NCBI GenBank assembly: GCA_021372575.1
Contig: JAJFUE010000043.1
Location: 1-32,470 of the forward strand
From: a bacterium
GTDB taxonomy: Bacteria > Sumerlaeota > Sumerlaeia > MVZB01
Length of the DNA stretch: 32,470 nt
Direction of reading: 5' to 3'
Part shown: positions 16,530 to 23,901 of the stretch, in pieces
Numbering within the stretch: position 1 is the stretch's first letter
How the letters are laid out: the number at the start of each line of letters is the position of its first letter
Position numbers and translations under genes: made by a program
Notes under the pieces: model-generated
What the model saw: the letters and a program-made list of their open reading frames with translations, nothing else
The model's database searches: none
Told to the model about the DNA's origin: nothing

Positions 16530-17237
16530 TTATAGGCCCCAATAGTAATTTGACCGGAATATTCTCAATCCATTTTGTCCTGTCCAGGATCGTTCCTCCC
16601 ACATATTCTTTGATCTATCATCCGTTAGTTTAACTGACTCGTTCATAACATCGTACACTACTCCAGTGATCCAAGTCGAGTAACCATCATGTCTCAATGC
16701 GCAGAGCTTTGCGGCATAGTTTGCTGCTCGCCCGATCCAAACCAAATCGTTCGAGCCGCGGATACCAGTCCGTGCTACCAATAGCTTGCTTGTATCCACA
16801 CCCACGGAATGTCTAACAACAAAATCTCTGATCCGCTCCTTGTAGTAATTTTTAAGCGCAGGATTGATAATCTTGATCACCGCATGGTTTATAGCCAACG
16901 CCGATCGAACGGCGGATGTGTTCTTTGAATCACCGATGAAGACAGCCATGACACGATCGCCATCAAATGCTGTTATAACTCCGCCTTGGTTGCGTATAAT
17001 CCTGCAAGAGCAGTTCAAATAACACTTGTAGACCTCAGCGGCAAGCTGTGCGTTAAATGAGTTTACGAGATTCGTACTCTCCGCGAGGTCTGCATAGAGA
17101 CAGGTCGCTTCTAAGTTGACGCCCTTGTTTCCGAGTTGAATGTCTTCCGTCTCCGGAACGGATCTCCCATCACTCGTGGACCATTTCTCTTCGATAATCT
17201 TTGTGACTTCAGTAGTGAGATCATTGACTATTCCCAA
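16530..17237 (-). CDS. pycC: Class III nucleotide cyclase, Pycsar PycC type
   Basis: A 235-residue soluble class III cyclase domain with no membrane or sensor region. Metal-binding Asp50 lies in CLYADLAEST and Asp94 in AFDGDRVMAVF, followed by Arg95. Asn173 in GRAANYAAKL is the conserved ribose/transition-state position. In Pycsar such cyclases make cCMP or cUMP on phage infection to activate the partner effector. The call rests on the FDGDR motif, the compact size and the adjacent cyclic-nucleotide-binding TIR gene. The base made cannot be told by eye. No ATG is available: an in-frame stop lies at 17249-17247 and the first usable start is TTG at 17237, with GAGG of the preceding gene's end as ribosome-binding site. 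An ATT at 17240 is less likely. Its GC content and codon use look lower than neighbours. An ordinary cAMP-type cyclase is the alternative. Confidence 0.88.
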   Translation of the reverse strand: MGIVNDLTTEVTKIIEEKWSTSDGRSVPETEDIQLGNKGVNLEATCLYADLAESTNLVNSFNAQLAAEVYKCYLNCSCRIIRNQGGVITAFDGDRVMAVFIGDSKNTSAVRSALAINHAVIKIINPALKNYYKERIRDFVVRHSVGVDTSKLLVARTGIRGSNDLVWIGRAANYAAKLCALRHDGYSTWITGVVYDVMNESVKLTDDRSKNMWEERSWTGQNGLRIFRSNYYWGL

Positions 17238-17241
17238 AATG

Positions 17242-18174
17242 CTACCTCACCCCGAGCCTAGTTATATGATTGCTAAGGACGGTCACAACTGGGGCCGTTC
17301 TCGAATCCAATGTTGCTGCATCCCCATTTGAATCATATTCGATAGGATTCAGTCCCCATAGATCGGTTGGAATTTTTACTTCAATTCCTCGTGGCTTGGC
17401 AAAGAAAGTGCGCTCCCGGCCCAACACACCCAAAAAAAGCCCCAATTCAAATACACAATTATCTCGGGGCGCATCTTTTATGGTTTGGCGCGACTCAGTA
17501 AGATCGTCCGGAGTTAGAATTACCAGGGCGATATCATACTGACCGGCCTTTTGGAGCAAATCCTCAACAGTTGTCCTGCTTGGTGTAAACGCATTGTTGC
17601 TCCAAACAGTCGTTATAAAATTCGAATGGGAGAGACCGAGTTGAATGGCGTTCGCAACTGGCAGACCCTCGACAGACGAAGCAATGAACAGGAAAGGTTG
17701 CTCATTAGGAGGGTTATGGAATCCCGCCCGCTGTCGGAGTCTTTGCACTACTTCCGCCGCAAAACGCCGCCATAAAGCGGGTCTTGCATTCGCCGTGGCT
17801 ATGACGACATCTTCTGAAATACGAAGCGCAATGGTGGGTTCAAGGGAAATCACGGATGCACTTCTTGGTCCGCACGGCTCTATCAGAGCCATTTCTCCGA
17901 CGTGTTGTTTGGGTCCTCTGATTGCTACTGCCCGGCCATTCACCCGAATTTCAACCCGCCCACAAAGCAATATAAATAAATGAGAGTCGTAATTACCCTG
18001 CTTAATGAGTTCTTTTCCGCCGGGAGAGAACTCTTCTATTGTGCCTGCTTTCTGGAAGGCGGATGCAATTTCTTCATCCCCGCCGATTAGGGGTGATTCC
18101 ATCAGGATATCTCGCACGACCCGTGCGCCACATTCGCCTTCGAATCTATGTCTTGGGCCACTTACAGCGAACAT
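17242..18174 (-). CDS. pycTIR: Cyclic-nucleotide-binding TIR effector (PycTIR type)
   Basis: A 310-residue cytoplasmic protein of two domains. Residues about 33-150 are a CRP-like cyclic-nucleotide-binding domain: GNYDSHLFILLCGRVEIRVN, then a phosphate-binding cassette HVGEMALIEP with Gly93, Glu94 and the RSASV arginine (Arg104). Residues about 158-285 match the TIR domain of CAP12/Pycsar effectors: FLFIASSVEG, then YDIALVILTPDD, then RDNCVFELGLFLGVLGRERTF, with Glu243 the expected catalytic glutamate. In characterised systems cCMP or cUMP binding drives assembly and NAD depletion, stopping phage growth. The stop lies 4 nt before the cyclase start, so the two are one operon. GGAGA precedes the ATG at 18174. 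Composition is markedly less GC-rich than flanking genes, suggesting horizontal acquisition. Confidence 0.92.
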   Translation of the reverse strand: MFAVSGPRHRFEGECGARVVRDILMESPLIGGDEEIASAFQKAGTIEEFSPGGKELIKQGNYDSHLFILLCGRVEIRVNGRAVAIRGPKQHVGEMALIEPCGPRSASVISLEPTIALRISEDVVIATANARPALWRRFAAEVVQRLRQRAGFHNPPNEQPFLFIASSVEGLPVANAIQLGLSHSNFITTVWSNNAFTPSRTTVEDLLQKAGQYDIALVILTPDDLTESRQTIKDAPRDNCVFELGLFLGVLGRERTFFAKPRGIEVKIPTDLWGLNPIEYDSNGDAATLDSRTAPVVTVLSNHITRLGVR

Positions 18175-18319
18175 TCTTCATTTCTCCATATGTCCAAACG
18201 ATGTATATTACACACTGCTTTGGTAGTAATTAGTCAAATTCGATGTGAATAAACAAGTAAAATGTGCGATCCGCGGGCGCCAAGCCCGCCGGATGGTTTT
18301 AAGTTACGACCATTGGTAT
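18175..18319. other. AT-rich upstream region of the Pycsar operon
   Basis: This stretch separates the HigA-type antitoxin stop from the effector start. It holds a short hairpin (GCGGGC 18273-18278 with GCCCGC 18284-18289), which could weakly terminate the toxin-antitoxin transcript. An AT-rich segment follows at 18190-18245. Promoter-like boxes (TTGACT and TAATAT on the minus strand) are present but 21 bp apart, so no promoter is claimed. Confidence 0.35.
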
Positions 18320-18778
18320 TCATGATTCAACCCGTGTCCGTTTATTCGCCGTTTTCTGACGCACCAGGGCCGATTTGAGATAAGTTTGCTTCCTTTGGCC
18401 CGCGCGCTTCGAATTCACCTTCGGCGATTGTAAATTCTCCACGACCACTTTTTCGTTCTTCGAGATCAACCGCAGTGCAATTTGCTTCTTGAGCGCCACC
18501 GCCAGCTTGGCGATGGTCTCCATCTTGAAATTGACCTGTTCGTTCAGGATTTTGCTCACATATGCGCGGGAAACTCCCATCGCGCGCGCGAGATCCGATT
18601 GGGACAATCCGCCGGCTTCAAGCGCCCGCTGCACCTGATCGATCACGTCGTATTGCATCCCAAGTAGCGCGAATTCCCAGTCGTTTTCGAGCGACGGCAA
18701 TTCCTGGCTGTTTTTTTCGTAATCCGCGTCCATGCGGCGAATCGTCTTTTTTAGTTCGGATCCGTTCTTCTCTTTCAT
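18320..18778 (-). CDS. higA: XRE-family antitoxin (HigA type)
   Basis: A 152-residue protein with a helix-turn-helix core at about residues 45-100: AGGLSQSDLARAMGVSRAYV followed by SKILNEQVNFKMETIAKLAVAL, the classic XRE pattern. A long basic C-terminal tail (SKRAGQRKQ to NKRTRVES) follows, which is unusual for HigA proteins and may add nucleic-acid contacts or be disordered. It lies 15 bp downstream of the toxin gene, in the toxin-first order characteristic of higBA. It should neutralise the toxin and repress the promoter upstream of it. AAAGGA lies 7 nt before the ATG. Confidence 0.87.
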   Translation of the reverse strand: MKEKNGSELKKTIRRMDADYEKNSQELPSLENDWEFALLGMQYDVIDQVQRALEAGGLSQSDLARAMGVSRAYVSKILNEQVNFKMETIAKLAVALKKQIALRLISKNEKVVVENLQSPKVNSKRAGQRKQTYLKSALVRQKTANKRTRVES

Positions 18779-18793
18779 GATATGATCCTTTGA

Positions 18794-19252
18794 TCAGTTC
18801 GTGCGAATCATGCGCGTGTCGATCTCGCCTTGAATCGGTTTCGCGCGTTGCCAGAGATGTATCAAGCGCTCAGCGTCTTCGATTTCGATGTTTTGCTTCT
18901 TCAATTTATGACCGCGACCGATCCAGAATGTGTTCACGCAGATCAACGTCATGACCGCGTCGGCGTCGATAAAGCAGTAAAGCCTGCTTTGCCGGCCGGC
19001 GATTTGGATGACCCGGTGACCGGGGCCAACGCGTTTGATCGTGTTCAGTCGCGGCAAATCGCCGAATTCCGCGATCATCTGCAATTTCTTCAAGGCCGCC
19101 TTGTATTCTCTCGGGCTGCTTCGAAACCACTCCCTCAATTCTCGCACGACGTCACATTCCGCTACGCCCGACCCGCCGATCTGCAAAGCCCGAATCAACA
19201 TTGCCCCAGGCCGATCGTCCAATCCCGATATTCTCACCAATCTGAGGATCAT
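18794..19252 (-). CDS. higB: RelE/HigB-type toxin (Gp49-like family)
   Basis: A 152-residue protein of the phage-derived Gp49-like/HigB group of RelE-fold toxins, ribosome-dependent mRNA interferases. The core runs from about residue 30: VVRELREWFRSSP, then LKKLQMIAEFG, then HRVIQIAGRQSRLYCF (the central strand), and finally IGRGHKLKKQNIEIEDAERL, the typical helix with Lys residues and IEIEDAERL. The start is set at the ATG 19252 with GGAG 6 nt upstream; an in-frame GTG at 19288 would add 12 residues. It is the first gene of a two-gene operon with the XRE antitoxin. An N-terminal ~25-residue extension precedes the family core. Confidence 0.85.
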   Translation of the reverse strand: MILRLVRISGLDDRPGAMLIRALQIGGSGVAECDVVRELREWFRSSPREYKAALKKLQMIAEFGDLPRLNTIKRVGPGHRVIQIAGRQSRLYCFIDADAVMTLICVNTFWIGRGHKLKKQNIEIEDAERLIHLWQRAKPIQGEIDTRMIRTN

Positions 19253-19442
19253 GTCAACTCCAAGGTTAACAAGGTTTTTTAATCGCACGTCTTGCGGCTA
19301 TTTTCCAGAAACATCATGAATACACAAGCGGAACCCCGGTCATGCCGTCCACCGGGTCCATTCGCCTGCCCCGCGACCTCCTTGCTTGCCCTTCCGCGCG
19401 GATTCCTGTAAAAACTGAGTATCCGTTTCTGCGCGGGGAATC
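19253..19442. other. Divergent intergenic region between higBA and the glycan cassette
   Basis: About 190 bp separate the minus-strand toxin-antitoxin start from the plus-strand carbamoyltransferase. Both promoters should lie here. No convincing boxes or operator palindrome were identified. Confidence 0.4.
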
Positions 19443-21164
19443 ATGCGGATCATCGGGATACATGACGGACACAACGCGGCGGCTTGTCTTTTGGAAGACG
19501 GGGTGATCCGGGGTGCGCTCCAGGAGGAGCGGCTGACGCGGATCAAGAACCACGACACGTTTCCCAAACGCGCCGTCGAATGGCTGCTTGCCGAGGCCGG
19601 CTGCGATTTGAGCGCCATCGACGCCTTCGCGATGAACGGGTTCCACATGCCGGTGCACCGCGACCGCGAGCGGCTGATCCGCGACACGCGTTGGGCTGGG
19701 AGCAATCGGCCGGTTCGGCTTCTGAAACGCTTGGCTCGCGAGCACGGGCCGGGGCTGGCGATCTGGAAGGCGCGCAGAAAAGCCGATCGCGAGGCCGAGG
19801 CCAGGGCCGCCGGCGTCGATCCGGCGAAACTGGTTTATATCGAGCACCATCGCTGCCACGCCGAGGCGGCGTATTGGGGGTCGCCGTGGCGCGGCGAACC
19901 GGTGCTGGTCCTGACGGCCGACGGCGCGGGCGACGACATCTGCGCGACCGTCAATACAGTCGATGCGGGCGGAACGATGCAGCGCATTGCGCAGGTTGAT
20001 GAGTCGTCGTCGCCGGCGATGGTGTACCTGACCGTGACGACGCTGCTGGGGATGGTTCCCAACGAGCATGAATACAAGCTGATGGGGATGGCGCCGTATG
20101 GCTCGGCCAAGGGCGCCGAGGCGGTCTATCGGATTTTCGAGAAGATGTTCGAGTGGGACCCCGAGCGGCCGCTGGCGTGGCGCCGCCGCTCCGGCGTGCC
20201 GAACACGTATTACTGCTACGAATGGCTGCGCGACCGGCTCGACCTCAAGCGGTTCGATATCATCTGCGCGGGGATGCAGCTGTGGGTCGAGCGGCTGCTG
20301 GCGGAGTGGGTGCGGCGCGCGATCAAGGCCACCGGGATCAGGAAGGTCGCGCTTTCGGGCGGCATCTTCATGAACGTCAAGGCCAACCAGGTCATCGCCG
20401 AGCTGCCCGAGGTCGAGGACCTGTTCATCTTCCCGTCCTGCGGTGACGAGACCAACCCGATGGGCGCGGCGTGGGCGGTCTATGGCGAGCGCAAGCAAGA
20501 GGCCGATCCGGCGATCGCGCCGCTCGGGCCGATCTACTGGGGCCCTGATATTGAAGAAAAAGAAATCGAGTCGGCGCTCAAGGCGGCCGAGGGCGATTTT
20601 CGTTTCGAGCGGCCGGAAAACATCTCGGCGCACGCGGCGGAATTCCTGGCGCGCGGCGAAGTCGTGGCACGCGTCGATGGCCGGGCGGAGTTCGGCGCGC
20701 GGGCGTTAGGAAACAGGTCAATCCTCGCCAACCCGTCGATGCCGCGCGTCATCAAGCAGATCAACGACGCGATCAAGAGCCGCGATTTCTGGATGCCGTT
20801 CGCGTGCTCGATGCTGGCCGAGCGCGCAAACGACTATATTGTGAACCCCAAGGGGCTCGCGGCGCCGTACATGATCCTGACGTTCAACGCGACGGAGCGG
20901 GTCGATGAGATCGCGGCGGGGACGCACCCGTCGGACCGCACGGTTCGCCCCCAGATCGTCGAGCGCGCGTGGAATCCGGGCTACTGGGACGTGATCCGCG
21001 CGTTTGAGGAAAAGACCGGAATCGGGGCGCTGCTCAACACATCTTTCAACCTGCACGGGCATCCGATCGTCAACAGCCCGGCCGAAGCACTTGACGACAT
21101 GCGGCGATCGGGGCTTCAATCCCTGATCCTGGGCCCGTGGTGGGTCGAGAAGAAGGTGAAGTGA
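19443..21164 (+). CDS. NodU/CmcH-family carbamoyltransferase
   Basis: A 573-residue cytoplasmic enzyme of the family that transfers a carbamoyl group from carbamoyl phosphate, through carbamoyl-AMP, to a hydroxyl on a sugar or antibiotic. The N-terminal TsaD/Kae1-like ATPase domain begins RIIGIHDGHNAAACLLEDG. The metal-binding histidines His135, His136 and His139 lie in IEHHRCHAEAAY. LTADGAGDD and EHEYKLMGMAPYG follow. The C-terminal domain contains AEFGARALGNRSIL and ends with GIGALLNTSFNLHGHPIV and a short tail. Length is normal. The ATG follows a GGGGAA. Its stop overlaps the next start by one base. With the glycosyltransferase and epimerase downstream, a carbamoylated surface or secreted glycan is the likely product, an inference from context. 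Confidence 0.93.
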   Translation: MRIIGIHDGHNAAACLLEDGVIRGALQEERLTRIKNHDTFPKRAVEWLLAEAGCDLSAIDAFAMNGFHMPVHRDRERLIRDTRWAGSNRPVRLLKRLAREHGPGLAIWKARRKADREAEARAAGVDPAKLVYIEHHRCHAEAAYWGSPWRGEPVLVLTADGAGDDICATVNTVDAGGTMQRIAQVDESSSPAMVYLTVTTLLGMVPNEHEYKLMGMAPYGSAKGAEAVYRIFEKMFEWDPERPLAWRRRSGVPNTYYCYEWLRDRLDLKRFDIICAGMQLWVERLLAEWVRRAIKATGIRKVALSGGIFMNVKANQVIAELPEVEDLFIFPSCGDETNPMGAAWAVYGERKQEADPAIAPLGPIYWGPDIEEKEIESALKAAEGDFRFERPENISAHAAEFLARGEVVARVDGRAEFGARALGNRSILANPSMPRVIKQINDAIKSRDFWMPFACSMLAERANDYIVNPKGLAAPYMILTFNATERVDEIAAGTHPSDRTVRPQIVERAWNPGYWDVIRAFEEKTGIGALLNTSFNLHGHPIVNSPAEALDDMRRSGLQSLILGPWWVEKKVK

Positions 21165-21853
21165 TGGTGGATGTGAGCCTGGTCATCCCTGCGCTCAACG
21201 AAGAGGGCAACATCGGCGAGGTGATTGCCCGGGCTCAGCGCGTGCTCGGCGGGATGGGCGTGGAGTATCAGATTTTGATCTGCGACGGCGGCTCGCGGGA
21301 CAAGACGCTCGAGGCGGCGCAGAAGGCCGGTGCGGAGGCGTTCCTGCACGTCGGGAAGGGCTACGGCGCGGCGCTGCGCGACGGCTTCAAGCGCGCCAAG
21401 GGCGAGTATATCGTCACGATGGACTCGGACCTGTCGCACGAACCGGAGTTCATCGAGACGCTGTGGTTGGGCCGCGACCGGGCCGACATCGTGATCGCGT
21501 CGCGCTACGTGCGCGGGGGGCTGGCCGAGATGTCGGCGTTCCGCGCCGTGCTGAGCCGGATTTTAAATATTGTGTTCACGCAGATTTTACAGATCCCGGT
21601 CAAGGACATCTCGAGCGGGTTCAGGCTGTACCGGCGCGCGGCGATCGAGAAGATCAGCTTCGACGCCAACGATTTCGATGTGCTGGAAGAAATTCTGATC
21701 CGGCTATACGTGCATGGATTCCGGGTGACGGAAGTGCCGTTCCACTACATGCCGCGCAAGGAAGGCCGCTCCAACGCGAAGCTGTTCAAGTTCGCGATCG
21801 CCTACCTCAAGACGCTGTGCAAGATGATGCGGCTGCGGTGGGGGCGGAAGTAA
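21164..21853 (+). CDS. Family 2 glycosyltransferase (polyprenyl-phosphate mannosyltransferase-like)
   Basis: A 229-residue GT-A fold enzyme resembling DPM1-type synthases that attach a hexose to a polyprenyl phosphate carrier at the cytoplasmic membrane face. Seen in order: VSLVIPALNEEGNIGEV, LICDGGSRDKT, GKGYGAALRDGFKRAKGEYI, the metal-binding DSD in MDSDLSHEPEF, IASRYVRGG, and DISSGFRLYRR. No C-terminal transmembrane helices are present, so it is the short soluble form. ATG at 21164 overlaps the preceding TGA by one base, showing translational coupling with the carbamoyltransferase. The sugar donor is not determined. Confidence 0.92.
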   Translation: MVDVSLVIPALNEEGNIGEVIARAQRVLGGMGVEYQILICDGGSRDKTLEAAQKAGAEAFLHVGKGYGAALRDGFKRAKGEYIVTMDSDLSHEPEFIETLWLGRDRADIVIASRYVRGGLAEMSAFRAVLSRILNIVFTQILQIPVKDISSGFRLYRRAAIEKISFDANDFDVLEEILIRLYVHGFRVTEVPFHYMPRKEGRSNAKLFKFAIAYLKTLCKMMRLRWGRK

Positions 21854-21871
21854 CGTTAGAAAGCACGTGGG

Positions 21872-22552
21872 ATGAAATTTAAATTCAAACGGCCGGTGTT
21901 CGTCGTTTGCGTGATTTTGTTCATTGTCGGCTTTGTTTCCCTGTCGTGCATGATCCCAATCACCGCGGAGCAGCGGGCGCTTCGGCTGTATCGATCCAAG
22001 CTGCAAAACGAAGCCGCATCCTCCTATTCATTCAGGAGCATTCTGTTTGGCAGATATGAATATTACATCGAGCCGATCGGCGCTCATTCGTGGTTTGTTT
22101 ATCGGGTAGTCCGGGATTTCGCTCCGGAACTGGCGCAGGACAGATATGTGGTCCTGAACGGCAAGGCCTCCCCGGTTTCGGCGGAGGCTCTCGACGAGGT
22201 ATTCAAAACCGACGTTCGTGAGGCGCAAACAGACGCGGAACAAATGAAGGTCTGCAGGCGTTATCTTGAACTGCTCGAGCCACATCCTTTTGCTTTAAAA
22301 ATTATCTCGGGAACCAGTGATATTCAGGATTACGCGAAGGCTCCGCTCAAGCCGGAACTGGCAGCGACAATCAAACCTCATCAAGTGGAGGTAAAACCCG
22401 ACGGGGCCCGGGTGCATATTTTCTATACCCATAACGATTTGTCGGGTTCCGTGCGCCGGCAAGAATTTACATTTAATAGATCAGGACATTTGATTGATGT
22501 AAGATACACTGAAATTGGAACCGGAATCGGTGGCACGCACGGTTTAGTTTAA
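21872..22552 (+). CDS. Hypothetical membrane-anchored protein
   Basis: A 226-residue protein I do not recognise. The N-terminus (KFKFKRP then VFVVCVILFIVGFVSLSC) is a positively charged segment followed by one hydrophobic helix, so the rest is probably periplasmic. Cys26 ends this segment, but the preceding SLS does not fit a good lipobox, so lipoprotein status is doubtful. The body is mixed alpha/beta with an acidic-basic middle (YLELLEPHPFALKII) and a C-terminal strand-rich part (ARVHIFYTHN to RRQEFTFNRSGHLIDV). The ribosome-binding site is weak. It sits between the glycosyltransferase and epimerase genes, with 18-20 bp gaps, so it is probably cotranscribed, but no function is assigned. Confidence 0.75.
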   Translation: MKFKFKRPVFVVCVILFIVGFVSLSCMIPITAEQRALRLYRSKLQNEAASSYSFRSILFGRYEYYIEPIGAHSWFVYRVVRDFAPELAQDRYVVLNGKASPVSAEALDEVFKTDVREAQTDAEQMKVCRRYLELLEPHPFALKIISGTSDIQDYAKAPLKPELAATIKPHQVEVKPDGARVHIFYTHNDLSGSVRRQEFTFNRSGHLIDVRYTEIGTGIGGTHGLV

Positions 22553-22572
22553 AGAACGTGACGGAGATTAAC

Positions 22573-23727
22573 ATGTCCAGTTCGCTTCATATTCTCGTGA
22601 CCGGTGGGGCCGGGTTTATTGGCTCTTTTATTGTCGATGCGCTTGTGGAAAAGGGGCATCGCGTGCGGGTGTTCGATTGCCTCGACCCGCAGGTCCATGG
22701 CGAGCGCGACGGCAAAGCGCCGGAGTATTTGAGCCGCGACGCCGAGTTCGTTCTGGGCGACGTGCGCGATGTCGAGGCGCTCGACAAGGCCATGGACGGG
22801 ATCGACGTCGTGTTTCACGAGGCGGCGGCCGTCGGCGTCGCGCAGTCGATGTATGCCATCCGCGCCTACACCGAGGCCAATACGATGGGCACGGCGAACC
22901 TGCTCGAGCTGATCGTGAACAAGCACCGCGACCATGTGCGGCGGATGATCGTGGCCAGCTCGATGTCGATCTACGGCGAGGGGAGATACGTCGATCCGGC
23001 GACGAACCAGTTCGTCGTGCCGGCGCAGCGGACGACGCGGCAGCTCGATTCGGGCGATTGGGAGCCGAGGATTCAGGGCACTGACAGGCCGGCGCAGCCG
23101 GCGCCGTGCGACGAGATGAAGCCGCTGGAGCCGACGTCGATCTACGCGATCAACAAGCGCGACCAGGAAGAGATGTTCCTGTCGGTCGGGCGCGCGTATG
23201 GGATTCCGGCCGTGGCGCTGCGGTATTTCAACGTGTATGGGTCGCGCCAGGCGCTGAGCAATCCCTACACGGGCGTCGGGGCGATCTTCAGCTCGTGCTA
23301 CCTGAACGGCCGCGCGCCGCGGGTGTTTGAAGACGGCCTGCAGACGCGCGATTTCATTCATGTGACCGACATCGCACGGGCGAACGTGCTGGCTTTGGAG
23401 CGCAGCGAGGCCGATTACGAGGCGATCAACGTCGGGACGGGCCGGCCGACGAGCGTGCTGGGGCTGGCCAAGATGCTGCTGGCGAAATTGCATCCGGACC
23501 GGGTCGAGGACCCCGAGCTGCAGCCGAAGATCGTGGGCCGCTTCCGCGCGGGCGACATCCGGCACTGCTACGGGGACATCTCGAAGGCGCGGCGGCTGAT
23601 GGGGTTCGAGCCGGCGGTGAGGCTGGAAGACGGGATCGCGGAGCTGATCGAATGGGTGCGCAAGCAGGAAGCCAAGGACCTGAGCGACCAGGCCCTCAAG
23701 GAACTCAGCCAGCGGCGGCTGGTGTGA
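22573..23727 (+). CDS. NAD-dependent epimerase, dTDP-L-rhamnose 4-epimerase-like
   Basis: A 384-residue extended short-chain dehydrogenase. The NAD motif TGGAGFIGSF is at residues 10-19, catalytic Ser130/Ser132 in ASSMSIYGEG, and Tyr191 and Lys195 in SIYAINKRDQ. RYFNVYGSRQALSNPYTGV and RFRAGDIRHCYGDISKARR follow. The overall sequence pattern, with VFHEAAAVGVAQSMY and an insert before the YxxxK motif (TTRQLDSGDWEPR), matches enzymes annotated as dTDP-L-rhamnose 4-epimerase, which convert dTDP-L-rhamnose to dTDP-6-deoxy-L-talose. UDP-glucose-type 4-epimerases are the alternative. The ATG at 22573 has GGAG 7 nt upstream and is preferred to the GTG at 22558. It closes the glycan cassette. Confidence 0.88.
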   Translation: MSSSLHILVTGGAGFIGSFIVDALVEKGHRVRVFDCLDPQVHGERDGKAPEYLSRDAEFVLGDVRDVEALDKAMDGIDVVFHEAAAVGVAQSMYAIRAYTEANTMGTANLLELIVNKHRDHVRRMIVASSMSIYGEGRYVDPATNQFVVPAQRTTRQLDSGDWEPRIQGTDRPAQPAPCDEMKPLEPTSIYAINKRDQEEMFLSVGRAYGIPAVALRYFNVYGSRQALSNPYTGVGAIFSSCYLNGRAPRVFEDGLQTRDFIHVTDIARANVLALERSEADYEAINVGTGRPTSVLGLAKMLLAKLHPDRVEDPELQPKIVGRFRAGDIRHCYGDISKARRLMGFEPAVRLEDGIAELIEWVRKQEAKDLSDQALKELSQRRLV

Positions 23728-23733
23728 GAAAGA

Positions 23734-23781
23734 ATGATGAATGATGAATGATGAAAGATGAAAGAATGAGCAATGAGAAAT
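23734..23781 (+). repeat. Heptamer tandem repeat after the epimerase gene
   Basis: Units of AATGATG (three in a row) and then AAAGATG/AAAGAATG give a 7-bp periodic tract that decays toward 23781. A related tract (GATGAAA type) occurs at 25419-25446 between the first two paralogues. Confidence 0.75.
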
Positions 23782-23796
23782 GAAGAACCGGGTGAA

Positions 23797-23825
23797 TTGA
23801 TAACTTAGAATTGAACTGCTACGGA
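23797..23825 (+). promoter_or_regulatory. Candidate promoter of the five-paralogue array
   Basis: TTGATA (23797-23802) and TACGGA (23820-23825) are 17 bp apart, in the gap between the epimerase gene and the first paralogue. The -10 match is weak. TTGAAC (23811-23816) is a competing -35 box. Confidence 0.3.
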
Positions 23826-23848
23826 TCGTTGTGAAATTTTTCTTCAAA

Positions 23849-23899
23849 CTTTTTGCCCCCGGAGGACACTTATGTGCAGAAGGCTCCGGGGGTAAAAAG
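23849..23899 (+). promoter_or_regulatory. Stem-loop directly before the first paralogue, enclosing a mini-ORF
   Basis: CTTTTTGCCCCCGGAG (23849-23864) pairs with CTCCGGGGGTAAAAAG (23884-23899) over 16 bp with one G-U pair and a 19-nt loop. The T run is on the left arm and the A run on the right, the reverse of a terminator. The GTG of the first paralogue begins 3 nt after the stem. GGAGG (23861-23865) and ATG (23872-23874) inside the structure open a seven-codon frame, MCRRLRG, that stops at 23893-23895. The structure could control translation of the array. Confidence 0.55.
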
Positions 23900-23901
23900 G
23901 C

